Below, one piece after another: positions 16,641 through 25,169 of a stretch of DNA of 37,373 nt. Position 1 is the stretch's first letter; every line of letters begins with the position of its first letter. The notes below the pieces were generated by a model, which was given only the letters and a program-made list of their open reading frames with translations, had not been told where the DNA came from and ran no database searches. The position numbers and the translations under genes are program-made. Origin of the DNA: an uncultured Oscillospiraceae bacterium (lineage in GTDB: Bacteria > Bacillota > Clostridia > Oscillospirales > Oscillospiraceae); assembly GCA_934589155.1 (NCBI GenBank), contig CAKTNP010000018.1:1-37373 (forward strand). Reading direction: 5' to 3'.

Positions 16641-16669
16641 TTGCAATCAATGCACAATGGAGCTATACT
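16641..16669 (+). promoter_or_regulatory. promoter of the xyloside ABC/GH31 operon
   Basis: TTGCAA (16641-16646), a 17-base spacer and TATACT (16664-16669) precede the ATPase gene by 75 bases. The untranslated leader holds no clear terminator. Confidence 0.75.
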
Positions 16670-16743
16670 GTCGTTGTGGTAAGGAACTTACGTAACTAAA
16701 GCGCGATATAATTCAATAGTAGATGCAGAAAGGTCGTGAGCAT

Positions 16744-18246
16744 ATGAACAAGACGCCCTTGATCGAGGTAAAGGACATCAGCAAGTCCTTTACGTCAACA
16801 AAGGCATTGCAGCACGTTTCGCTGGCGGTGTACCCCGGCGAGGTGCATGGCCTCATCGGCGAGAATGGCTCCGGTAAATCCACGCTCTCCGCCATCATCT
16901 CCGGAAACCTGAAGGCGGACGAGGGAGAGATGTTCCTCTTCGGCGAACCCTACAAGCCCACGGACAGCTTCGACGCCAGCCAGCACGGCGTCAGCATGAT
17001 CGTCCAGGAGCAGGGTACCATCGACACCGTTTCCGTGGCGGCCAACATTTATGCCGGACGGGAGGCCCAGTACTGTAAGCTGGGGATCCTGGACAGCAAG
17101 CGGCTGACCCGGGACGCCCAGGAGCTGCTGGCCCGGATCGGCGTGACGGACATTTCCGCCGCCGCCCTGACGGCCACCCTTTCCTTTGAGGAACGGAAGC
17201 TGGTGGAGATCGCCCGAGCCTTTTACAAGCTGCCGGAGCTTTTCATCGTGGACGAGACCACCACGGCTCTGCCCCAGAAAGGCAGAAACATTCTGTATCG
17301 CCTGATCCGGGAGCTGAAGGAGGCAGGCAAGGCTGTCATCTTCATTTCCCATGATATTGACGAGCTCATGCAGGTCTGCAACTGCGTGACCATCCTCCGG
17401 GACGGCAAGTACATCGCCACCCTGAACGAGGAGGAGATGGACGCCAAGAAGATGAAGTCCCTGATGGTGGGCCGGGAAGTGGTGGACAACTTCTACCGCT
17501 CCGATTACGACAAGGTCCCCGAGGACGCCGAGGTAGCCCTGAAGGTGGAAAACGTCAGCTGCGGCATCCTGCAGGACATTTCCTTTGAGCTGCACAAGGG
17601 CGAGATCCTGGGCCTGGCGGGCCTGTCCGACTGCGGTATCCACGACATCGGCAAGACCGCCTTCGGCCTGAACCGGATCGAAAGCGGCAGCGTGGAGGTC
17701 CCGGGCCACGGCAAGATCACCAACGCCCACAAGGCCATCAAGGCCGGCATGGGCTTCATGTCCAAGAACCGGGACACCGAGTCCATGCTCATCACCCTGA
17801 GCATTCAGGAGAACACGGTGCTGCCCTCCCTGGGGAATCTGCAGAAGCTGGGCTTCTTCATCACCCCCAAGAGCGAGCACGACCTGGCGGAGAAATGGTG
17901 CACCAAGCTCAACGTGAAGATGCGGGGCTTGGATCAGGCCTGCTCCGAACTCTCCGGCGGCAATAAGCAGAAGATCGTCCTGGCCAAGTGGCTGGGCAAC
18001 AATTCCGACATTTTCATTCTGGACTGCCCCACCCGCGGCATCGACATCGGCGTCAAGGACACCATCTACCGAATCATGGAGGATCTGCGGAGCCAGGGCA
18101 AGGCCATCATCATGATCTCCGAGGAGCTGCCCGAGGTCTTGGGCATGAGCGACCGGATCCTTGTGATGAAGGACGGCCGGATCGTCAAGTCCTTCGACCG
18201 TAGCCCCCAGCTTGCGGAGTCGGACATCATCGAATACATGATTTAA
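16744..18246 (+). CDS. sugar ABC transporter ATP-binding protein with degenerate second NBD
   Basis: The 500-residue protein has two fused NBDs like the ATPase at 5664 but is more divergent. Domain 1 has Walker A GENGSGKST and a signature reduced to LSFEERKLVEIARAF. Its Walker B reads FIVDETTTAL, with Thr in place of the usual Pro after the catalytic Glu. Domain 2 lacks Walker A (GLSDCGIHDIGKT), keeps LSGGNKQKIVLAKWL, and has LDCPTRGID, where Cys428 replaces the catalytic Glu. Presumably one hydrolytic site remains in domain 1. ATG 16744 follows AAAGG; the upstream in-frame ATG 16723 has no ribosome site. It heads the operon and probably serves both permeases (18260, 20548) and the lipoprotein at 19287. 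Xylose or xyloside import is inferred. Confidence 0.88.
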   Translation: MNKTPLIEVKDISKSFTSTKALQHVSLAVYPGEVHGLIGENGSGKSTLSAIISGNLKADEGEMFLFGEPYKPTDSFDASQHGVSMIVQEQGTIDTVSVAANIYAGREAQYCKLGILDSKRLTRDAQELLARIGVTDISAAALTATLSFEERKLVEIARAFYKLPELFIVDETTTALPQKGRNILYRLIRELKEAGKAVIFISHDIDELMQVCNCVTILRDGKYIATLNEEEMDAKKMKSLMVGREVVDNFYRSDYDKVPEDAEVALKVENVSCGILQDISFELHKGEILGLAGLSDCGIHDIGKTAFGLNRIESGSVEVPGHGKITNAHKAIKAGMGFMSKNRDTESMLITLSIQENTVLPSLGNLQKLGFFITPKSEHDLAEKWCTKLNVKMRGLDQACSELSGGNKQKIVLAKWLGNNSDIFILDCPTRGIDIGVKDTIYRIMEDLRSQGKAIIMISEELPEVLGMSDRILVMKDGRIVKSFDRSPQLAESDIIEYMI

Positions 18247-18259
18247 GGAGGTGCCGTTC

Positions 18260-19240
18260 ATGGATAAGACAGCAGAAAAATCCGCCGAGAATCTGGCGGA
18301 CCGGAAACTGAAATGGAAACAGCTCTTTTCCAAATCGGCCAGCTTCCTGGGCTTTGTGGTACTGGTGATCCTGTTCTCCATCCTGACCCAGGGCAAGCTC
18401 CTGAGCGCTACGAACCTGCAGCTCATCGTGAAGCAGGGCTTCACCCTGTTCCTGGCCTCCCTGGCGGGCGTGTTCATCATGTCCACCGGCAACCTGGACT
18501 TCTCCCTGGGCGCCAACATCGGCTTTAGTTGCGCCATCTGTGCTACGGTGGCCCAGACCTTGCCCCCGGCGGTGGCCGTCGCGGCCGCCATCTTGGTGGG
18601 TACCGCGGTGGGCGCCCTGAACGGCCTGGTCATTACCAAGCTGCGGCTGCCCAGCTTCATCACCTGCCTGTGCATGATGTTCATCCTGACCGCCGTGACC
18701 CAGACCCTCTGCGCCAAGGGCGGCAGCAGCATCTCCATGCCCCTGTCCATGCGGAAGTGGGAAAGCCTGACCCTCTACGCCGTGCTGGGCATCATCTACT
18801 TCGCCATTATGCTGGTCATGTTCCGCTACACCAAGTTCGGCAAGTACATGAAGGCCCTGGGCGTTTCCCCCGAGGCTGCCCGGCAGTCCGGCGTGGGCGT
18901 CAATAAGATGATCTTCCTGGGCTACCTGCTCACGGGCTTTGCCGCGGGCCTGGCCGGCTTTTTGACCATGATCCGGACCGGCGGCGCCACCTCCACCACG
19001 GGCCAGACCATGACTACCGACGTGATCATCGCCATCGTCTTCGGCGGCATGTCCATTGCCGGCGGCGCTACCTCCAAGATCTCCGCCGCGGTCCTGGGCA
19101 CTCTGATCGTTACCACCCTGAACAACGGCATGGTTTTGGCAGGCTACGGCGGTGAGCTCCAGCAGCTGGTCAAGGGCATCCTGTTCCTGATCATCATCGG
19201 CATCTCCACCAAGCGGGACGCCAATACCATCATCAAGTAA
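18260..19240 (+). CDS. sugar ABC transporter permease 1 (RbsC/XylH type)
   Basis: The 326-residue BPD_transp_2 permease has a charged N-terminal tail (about 30 residues) followed by about eight membrane segments. MSTGNLDFSLGANIGFSCAI and FGGMSIAGGATSKI-like segments mark the CUT2 permease family. ATG 18260 is chosen because AAGGAGG lies eight bases upstream; the GTG at 18251 would overlap that site. It follows the ATPase by 13 bases. A second permease of the same family is encoded after the binding protein, so the channel is probably a heterodimer rather than a homodimer. Confidence 0.9.
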   Translation: MDKTAEKSAENLADRKLKWKQLFSKSASFLGFVVLVILFSILTQGKLLSATNLQLIVKQGFTLFLASLAGVFIMSTGNLDFSLGANIGFSCAICATVAQTLPPAVAVAAAILVGTAVGALNGLVITKLRLPSFITCLCMMFILTAVTQTLCAKGGSSISMPLSMRKWESLTLYAVLGIIYFAIMLVMFRYTKFGKYMKALGVSPEAARQSGVGVNKMIFLGYLLTGFAAGLAGFLTMIRTGGATSTTGQTMTTDVIIAIVFGGMSIAGGATSKISAAVLGTLIVTTLNNGMVLAGYGGELQQLVKGILFLIIIGISTKRDANTIIK

Positions 19241-19286
19241 TTTGCGTCGACAAGACGTGAAATAAAAACAAAAGAGGAGAATAAAA

Positions 19287-20471
19287 ATGAAAAAGCTGCT
19301 TGCGATCCTGTTGGCCTGCGCCATGGTCCTCGGCCTGGCGGCCTGTGCCTCCAACAACAATCCCTCCACAAAAGCACCTGATACCAGCACCGCTCCCGCG
19401 GGCGACGACAACGCCACCGGCACTACCGATGGCACCTCCGGCGCCAAGCCCTTCAAGTACGGCTTCATCAGCTGGGGCACCGCCGACGAGCACGGCCGCA
19501 CCCTGAACGCCGCCGTGGAATGGGCCGTGAAGGCTGCCGGCGGCGAGGTCGTGGCTGACGGCTCCGCCATCTCCGCCGAGACCACCGTGGCCGCCGCCGA
19601 GAACCTGATTTCCGCCGGCTGCGACATCATCGCCTTCTGCACCTACGCCGGCGAGTCCACCGTTCCCACCATCTCCGACCTGTGCCAGAAGAACGGCGTG
19701 TACTGGACCATGTGGGACACCACCATCTCCGATCCCGAGGTGGCCGAATACATCAAGGACGATCCCTACTTCGTGGGCACCACCGCTGAGGACAACGTGT
19801 CCACCGGTTACGACGTCATGAAGACCCTGGCCGAGGACGGCGCCAAGAATGTCCTTATCATCCGCTACGGCACCAACATCCCCACCTGTGACGAGCGCTG
19901 CGACGGTGCCATGAAGTACATCAACGAGGCCGGCAACATCACCGTGGCTGACGACATGATCATCTTCACCACCGACGCTGCCGAGTACAAGTCCGCCGTT
20001 TCCAACGCTCTGCTGGCCCATCCCGAAGTGGACAGCGTGTTCCTGGCCGGTTCCGGCTCCAAGGCGACCTCCATCGCCGAAGCCTTCAAGAGCTCCGGCA
20101 GGACCGATTTCCACATCGGCGCCTTTGACTACTTCGACGCCATGGGCGACATGCTGAAGTCCGGCGAGCTGTCCGTGGTCAACGGCGGCCACATGGTCAC
20201 CGGCACCTTCTCCGCTCTGATGGCCATCAACGCCTTGTTCGGCACCCCTCTGTCCGACGAGCAGTATAGCGTGACCATCCCCTACCTGACCCTGAAGAGC
20301 TATGAGGACTATGAGGCTTATAAGCAGTACGCCTCCGAGGGCGCTGCCTACTCTGACGAGGAAATGCAGCAGTTCCTGAAGGTCTACAATCCTGACCTGA
20401 CCCTGGAGTCCTTCCAGGAGGGCGTCTCCAAGTGGTCCATCGCCGACATTATGGCAAGAAAGGGCAACTAA
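19287..20471 (+). CDS. sugar-binding lipoprotein of the xyloside-locus ABC importer
   Basis: The 394-residue protein has a lipoprotein signal (MKKLLAILL, LGLAAC, Cys20), a Thr/Asp/Gly-rich linker to about residue 50, then a Peripla_BP_4-like domain (FKYGFISWGTADEHGRTLNA, then LISAGCDIIAFCTYAG and NVLIIRYGTN). It would capture sugar outside the membrane for the two permeases on either side of it. Codons end in C almost throughout, more strongly than in neighbouring genes, and a GC-rich hairpin follows; both suit very high expression. ATG 19287 has GAGGAG seven or eight bases upstream. The ligand is not shown by sequence; xylose or an alpha-xyloside is inferred from the downstream genes. Confidence 0.88.
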   Translation: MKKLLAILLACAMVLGLAACASNNNPSTKAPDTSTAPAGDDNATGTTDGTSGAKPFKYGFISWGTADEHGRTLNAAVEWAVKAAGGEVVADGSAISAETTVAAAENLISAGCDIIAFCTYAGESTVPTISDLCQKNGVYWTMWDTTISDPEVAEYIKDDPYFVGTTAEDNVSTGYDVMKTLAEDGAKNVLIIRYGTNIPTCDERCDGAMKYINEAGNITVADDMIIFTTDAAEYKSAVSNALLAHPEVDSVFLAGSGSKATSIAEAFKSSGRTDFHIGAFDYFDAMGDMLKSGELSVVNGGHMVTGTFSALMAINALFGTPLSDEQYSVTIPYLTLKSYEDYEAYKQYASEGAAYSDEEMQQFLKVYNPDLTLESFQEGVSKWSIADIMARKGN

Positions 20472-20488
20472 AACTTAGTATCGCGCTC

Positions 20489-20519
20489 CCGGGCGGCCGG
20501 AAGACCGCCGGCCGCCCGG
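20489..20519 (+). other. GC-rich hairpin after the binding-protein gene
   Basis: A perfect 12-bp inverted repeat CCGGGCGGCCGG/CCGGCCGCCCGG with a 7-base loop lies between the lipoprotein and the second permease. With no T tract it is probably not an efficient terminator. It could stabilise the lipoprotein message and lower expression of downstream genes (inference). Confidence 0.75.
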
Positions 20520-20547
20520 ACAAAGCACAGGAAGTCGAGGTTTTGAT

Positions 20548-21507
20548 ATGAATAAAAAGCAAGACATCGGAACGATCTGCAAGAGAGTTGCATATACCAT
20601 CGCACTTCCGGTGCTGGTCTATGCCATAATGTGCATCGCCCGTCCCAACATCTATCTCAGCGGCTCCACGTTTATTTCCCTGCTGCTCCAGTCCTTCATT
20701 TACATGCTGGTGGGCTGGTCCATGCTCTTTGGTATGTCCTGCGGGCTGTTTGACTTCTCCGTAGGCTCCCGGTATCTGCTGGCTGCCCTGTTCGGCATCC
20801 AGATGTCCCAGAAATTCGGCGTCATAGGCTTTGTCCTGGGCGTGCTGCTGGCCTCTATGGCCCTGGCCGCCATCACCGGCGCCTTCTTCGCCGGCCTGAA
20901 GATCCCCTCCATCATCGCGGGCTTCGCCGCCCTTCTGATCTTCGAGGCTCTGGCCTGTATTTATCAGAAAACCTTCAGCGTGGTGGTCACAGCCGACATC
21001 TCCGTTTTCGGCCGGACCCCCGGCATCTACATCATGGTGGCTCTGTGCTTTGTCCTGGTGTATGTGCTGTTCAACCGGACCAAGTTCGGTTATCAGATCA
21101 AGGCCATCGGCGGCAACGAGGCCATTGCCCGGAGCATGGGCATTAAGGCCGTGCGGCTGAAGGTTATGACCTATATCGTCGGCGGCCTGATCCTGGGCGT
21201 TGCCACCATCGCCAAGGTGGGCTATGACCAGTCCGTAGTGGCCGCCACCAACATGGCCTCCATGTCCGCCTGCTTCACTCCCATGATGGCGGTCATGATC
21301 GGTCTGCAACTCACCTCCTGCAATCCTGTGGTGGGCGCTGCTGCCGGCGCTTTCACCATCGCCACGGTCAGCTCCGGCGTTGTGACCCTGGGTATCAACT
21401 ACCGGCTGCAAAACGTGGTAATCGGCGTGTTCCTGCTGGTATTCATCGCCTACAAGACCAACCTGAACGTGATCCTGGGCCTGCGGAAAAAGAAGGCCGC
21501 GGCATAA
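20548..21507 (+). CDS. sugar ABC transporter permease 2
   Basis: The 319-residue product is a second BPD_transp_2 permease, with about eight to ten membrane segments and the family segment GMSCGLFDFSVGSRYLLAA. It is clearly not a recent duplicate of permease 1, since the two share only family-level features. Position after the binding-protein gene and before the GH31 gene in one operon suggests a heterodimeric channel with permease 1, both driven by the single ATPase at 16744. The start ATG 20548 has only a weak GAGG site. A separate transporter borrowing another ATPase is the alternative. Confidence 0.88.
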   Translation: MNKKQDIGTICKRVAYTIALPVLVYAIMCIARPNIYLSGSTFISLLLQSFIYMLVGWSMLFGMSCGLFDFSVGSRYLLAALFGIQMSQKFGVIGFVLGVLLASMALAAITGAFFAGLKIPSIIAGFAALLIFEALACIYQKTFSVVVTADISVFGRTPGIYIMVALCFVLVYVLFNRTKFGYQIKAIGGNEAIARSMGIKAVRLKVMTYIVGGLILGVATIAKVGYDQSVVAATNMASMSACFTPMMAVMIGLQLTSCNPVVGAAAGAFTIATVSSGVVTLGINYRLQNVVIGVFLLVFIAYKTNLNVILGLRKKKAAA

Positions 21508-21541
21508 GATTTCAACATGAACATTATAAGGAGGAAAAACT

Positions 21542-23596
21542 ATGTTTAAGGAACTTGACAACAAGCTGTATTACACCTATGATAACGAGACGGTATGTGT
21601 GGAAGCCTGGGGTCGGAATGCCCTCCGTGTCCGTATTACCCACAACGCCTGCTTCAATGACAACGACTGGGCTCTGACGGAGCCTGTGGAACATAACGAC
21701 CCCAAGATCACCATTTGCATGGATGAGGACACAATGGCCGGCGGCGCCTTCGCCAACATGTTTTCCGGTGATGACAAGTCCTACGCCGCCATTCAGAACG
21801 GCAACATCACTGCCACCTTCAATGCCTATGGCGTTCTGACCTTCACCAACCAGGACGGCAAGGTCCTGCTGAAGGAGAACTGGCGCCGCCTGAAGGACAA
21901 CCCCAGCATGTCCCTGAAGTATGAGGGCCGTGAGTTTGTGGGCAATGGCGGCGACAACTGGAAGGTCACCCTGCGGTTCCTTCCCAACGACGACGAGAAG
22001 ATCTTCGGCATGGGCCAGTATCAGCAGAAATACCTGGATATGAAGGGCTGCTCCCTGGATCTGGAGGACCGGAACAGTCAGGCTACCGTCCCCTTCTACA
22101 TTTCCAACCAGGGCTACGGCTTCCTGTGGAACAACCCCGCCATCGGCAAGGTGACCTTCGGCAAGAACGGCACCGAGTGGCTGGCCCGCAGCACCAAGCA
22201 GGCCGACTACTGGATCGTGGCCGGGGATGACCCCGCCGAGCTGGAGGAGATCTACACCGGCGCTACCGGCCGTGCTCCCATGATGCCGGATTACGGCATG
22301 GGCTTCTGGCAGTGCAAGCTGCGCTACATGACCCAGGAAGAGCTGCTGAACGTGGCAAGACGGCATAAGGCCCTGGGCCTGCCCATGGACGTCATCGTGG
22401 CCGACTTCTTCCACTGGACCCAGCAGGGCGAATACAAGTTCGATCCCAAGTACTGGCCCGATGTGCCCGCCATGTGCAAGGAACTGGACGAGATGGGCAT
22501 TAAGCTCATGGCCTCCGTGTGGCCCACGGTGGACTACCGCTCCGAGAACTTCCAGGAAATGATGGAGAAGGGCTACCTTGTCCGCACCGAGCGGGGCGTT
22601 CGCGTCACCATGCAGTGCTTCGGCCAGGAAGTGTTTATGGATCCCACCAACCCCGGCACCCGGGAGTTCGTCTGGGAGAAGTGCAAGGAGAACTACTGGG
22701 ACAAGGGCGTCCGCCTGTTCTGGCTGGACGAGGCCGAGCCCGAGTACACCGTCTACGATTACGACAACTACCGCTACTATCTGGGCACCGACCTGGAGGT
22801 CGGCAACCTGTACCCCCTGTACTACGCCAAGGGCTTCTATGACGGCATGAAGAAGGCCGGCATGGAGACGCCTATGAACCTGCTGCGGTGCGCCTGGGTC
22901 GGCAGTGCCAAGTACGGCGCCCTGGTGTGGTCCGGCGACATTGACTCCACCTTTGAGTGCTTCCAGCGCCAGGTCCGGGCCGGCCTGTCCATGGCCGTTG
23001 CCGGCATCCCCTGGTGGACCACCGACATCGGCGGCTTCCACGGCGCGGACATTCGTGATCCCAAGTTCCATGAGCTGCTGCTCCGCTGGTTTGCCTACGG
23101 CTGCTTCTGCCCCGTGTTCCGTCTCCACGGCAACCGGAATCCCATGCACGGCTACGAGGGCGACATCAATTCCGGCGTAGGTTCCTTCGGCTCCGGCGCC
23201 GAAAACGAGGTCTGGAGCTATGGCGAGGACAACTTCCAGGTCATGAAGAAGTATCTGCTGCTCCGTGAGCGGATCCGTCCCTACATCGCCGAGCAGATGA
23301 AGAAGACCCATGAGACCGGTATGCCCATCATGCGGCCCCTGTTCTTCGACTTCAAGGGAGACAAGAAGGCCTGGGATGTGGACGATCAGTACATGTTCGG
23401 TCCCGATCTGCTGGTGGCCCCCGTCATCGAGGCCGGTGTGGACAGCCGGGAGGTTTACCTGCCCGCAGGCGCTTCCTGGACCGACGCTTGGACCGGCAAG
23501 GTCTATGAGGGCGGCCAGACCATTACGGCGGCGGCTCCCATCGACACCATCCCCCTGTATCTGAAGGACGGCGCGAAGCTGCCCATCGCAGAATAA
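21542..23596 (+). CDS. GH31 glycosidase, probably cytoplasmic alpha-xylosidase
   Basis: The 684-residue protein has the GH31 layout: N-terminal beta-sandwich, catalytic barrel (about 240-580) and C-terminal beta domains. The nucleophile is Asp396 in LFWLDEAEPE and the acid/base is Asp466 in LVWSGDIDSTF. The stretch VADFFHWTQQGEYKFDPKYW resembles alpha-xylosidases of xyloglucan breakdown rather than alpha-glucosidases. It should release D-xylose from non-reducing ends of small xylosides. There is no signal peptide, so it acts on imported sugar. ATG 21542 follows AAGGAGG. With XylB and a putative xylose isomerase downstream, alpha-xylosidase is the best call; sulfoquinovosidase and alpha-glucosidase are less supported. 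Confidence 0.85.
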   Translation: MFKELDNKLYYTYDNETVCVEAWGRNALRVRITHNACFNDNDWALTEPVEHNDPKITICMDEDTMAGGAFANMFSGDDKSYAAIQNGNITATFNAYGVLTFTNQDGKVLLKENWRRLKDNPSMSLKYEGREFVGNGGDNWKVTLRFLPNDDEKIFGMGQYQQKYLDMKGCSLDLEDRNSQATVPFYISNQGYGFLWNNPAIGKVTFGKNGTEWLARSTKQADYWIVAGDDPAELEEIYTGATGRAPMMPDYGMGFWQCKLRYMTQEELLNVARRHKALGLPMDVIVADFFHWTQQGEYKFDPKYWPDVPAMCKELDEMGIKLMASVWPTVDYRSENFQEMMEKGYLVRTERGVRVTMQCFGQEVFMDPTNPGTREFVWEKCKENYWDKGVRLFWLDEAEPEYTVYDYDNYRYYLGTDLEVGNLYPLYYAKGFYDGMKKAGMETPMNLLRCAWVGSAKYGALVWSGDIDSTFECFQRQVRAGLSMAVAGIPWWTTDIGGFHGADIRDPKFHELLLRWFAYGCFCPVFRLHGNRNPMHGYEGDINSGVGSFGSGAENEVWSYGEDNFQVMKKYLLLRERIRPYIAEQMKKTHETGMPIMRPLFFDFKGDKKAWDVDDQYMFGPDLLVAPVIEAGVDSREVYLPAGASWTDAWTGKVYEGGQTITAAAPIDTIPLYLKDGAKLPIAE

Positions 23597-23605
23597 ACCC
23601 TAGAG

Positions 23606-23633
23606 CTGGGGGTATGCTCCGGCATACCCCCAG
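23606..23633 (+). other. hairpin between GH31 and xylB genes
   Basis: A perfect 12-bp inverted repeat CTGGGGGTATGC/GCATACCCCCAG with a 4-base loop is followed by only a short mixed stretch (TAAGATTTTG). It might be a weak terminator or a processing site that adjusts xylB-group expression. Confidence 0.7.
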
Positions 23634-23667
23634 TAAGATTTTGAGCAACATGAAAGGAGTGGCGCCT

Positions 23668-25146
23668 GTGCTGTATATTGGCGTAGATCTGGGAACCTCG
23701 GCGGTCAAGCTGCTTTTGATGCGGGAGAACGGAGAGATCCTGAAGATTTTGTCCCGGGAATACCCTCTGGAGTTCCCGGCTCCCGGCTGGAGCCAGCAGA
23801 ACCCGGAGGATTGGAAAAAGGCTGTGCTGGAGGGGATCCCGGAGTTGATCCGGGGCTTTGACGGCAGTCAGGTGGCCGGGATCGGTGTGGCCGGGCAGAT
23901 GCACGGTCTCGTGATCCTGGATGAAGAGGACCGGGTGATCCGGCCTGCCATCCTGTGGAACGACGGCCGGACCCAGGAAGAGACGGACTACCTCAACGAG
24001 GTGGTGGGGAAGGAGAAGCTTTCCCGATACACGGCCAATATCGCCTTTGCGGGCTTTACGGCGCCAAAGCTTCTGTGGCTCCGGAAGCATGAGCCGGAGA
24101 ACTTCGCAAAGATCCGGCGGATCATGCTGCCGAAGGATTATGTAAACTATATTCTCACCGGCGTTCATTGCACGGATTATTCCGATGCCTCCGGCATGCT
24201 GCTGCTGGACGTGAAAAACCGGCGCTGGAGCCCGGAGATGTTGGAGATCTGCGGCATCCGGGAGGACCAGATGCCGAGGCTCTTTGAGAGCTATGAGCCC
24301 GTCGGTACCCTGCTGCCTCAGGCGGCGGAGGCCCTGGGCCTGCCCCGGACGGTGGTAGTGGCCGCCGGCGCCGGGGACAATGCCGCTGCCGCCATCGGCA
24401 CCGGCACCATCGGAGAGGGAGGCTGCAACATCTCCCTGGGAACCTCCGGTACCATTTTTATCACCTCCGATCACTTCCAGGTGGATCCCCACAACGCACT
24501 GCACAGCTTTGACCATGCCGACGGCGGCTACCATCTTATGGGCTGCATGCTTTCGGCGGCCAGCTGCAACAAGTGGTTTATGGAAGAGATCCTGAAAACC
24601 GAGGATTTTGCCGGGGAGCAAAAGGCTATCACCCCGGAGAAGCTGGGCCGCAATACCGTATTTTTCCTGCCCTATCTCATGGGCGAGCGAAGCCCCCTGA
24701 ACGATGTGAACGCACGGGCGGCTTTCCTGGGCATGAGCATGGACACGGAGCGGGCGGATCTGACCCAGGCGGTGCTGGAGGGCGTGGCCTTTGCCATTCG
24801 GGATTCCTTCGAGGTGGCCAAGGACCTGGGCCTGGATATTCAAAAGAGCACCATCTGCGGCGGCGGTGCCAAGAGCCCCCTGTGGAAGACCATTCTGGCA
24901 AACGTGCTGAACATCGAGCTGGACAGTCCCGCCTCCGAGCAGGGACCCGGCATGGGCGGCGCTATGCTGGCCATGGTGGCCTGCGGTGCTTACAAGACCG
25001 TGGCGGAGGCCTGCGGGGCTCTGGTGCGGATCGACGGACGGGTGGAGCCCGATCCGGAGCTGGTCCGGCGGTATGAGGATCGGTACGCCGCCTTCCGCAG
25101 GATCTATCCCGCCTGCAAGGAGTTGTTCCCGGCCCTGAGCCTTTGA
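23668..25146 (+). CDS. xylB: xylulokinase
   Basis: The 492-residue FGGY kinase matches xylulokinase in length and motifs: YIGVDLGTSAVKLLL, GVAGQMHGLV, RPAILWNDGRTQ, AGAGDNAAAAIG with catalytic Asp237, and ICGGGAKSPLW. It phosphorylates D-xylulose to D-xylulose-5-P in the cytoplasm. The start is taken as GTG 23668, eight bases after AAAGGAG; the in-frame ATG 23650 lies upstream of that site and would make it part of the coding frame. It is distinct from the FGGY kinase at 12936, which lacks the xylulokinase-specific segments. The gene sits between the alpha-xylosidase and the DUF4867/isomerase pair, completing a xylose route. Confidence 0.93.
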   Translation: MLYIGVDLGTSAVKLLLMRENGEILKILSREYPLEFPAPGWSQQNPEDWKKAVLEGIPELIRGFDGSQVAGIGVAGQMHGLVILDEEDRVIRPAILWNDGRTQEETDYLNEVVGKEKLSRYTANIAFAGFTAPKLLWLRKHEPENFAKIRRIMLPKDYVNYILTGVHCTDYSDASGMLLLDVKNRRWSPEMLEICGIREDQMPRLFESYEPVGTLLPQAAEALGLPRTVVVAAGAGDNAAAAIGTGTIGEGGCNISLGTSGTIFITSDHFQVDPHNALHSFDHADGGYHLMGCMLSAASCNKWFMEEILKTEDFAGEQKAITPEKLGRNTVFFLPYLMGERSPLNDVNARAAFLGMSMDTERADLTQAVLEGVAFAIRDSFEVAKDLGLDIQKSTICGGGAKSPLWKTILANVLNIELDSPASEQGPGMGGAMLAMVACGAYKTVAEACGALVRIDGRVEPDPELVRRYEDRYAAFRRIYPACKELFPALSL

Positions 25147-25169
25147 AATGCGAAAAGGAGAGAATCAAC

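Noticed and set aside
16795..18750. 651-codon minus-strand frame opposite the xyloside ATPase and permease
   Set aside because: It spans two real genes in antisense and has no recognisable domain.
21524..23311. 595-codon minus-strand frame opposite GH31
   Set aside because: Composition shadow; GH31 nucleophile and acid/base motifs lie on the plus strand.
23614..23667. Longer xylB starting at ATG 23650 or further upstream
   Set aside because: The AAAGGAG ribosome site lies inside that extension; GTG 23668 is correctly spaced and matches the family N-terminus.
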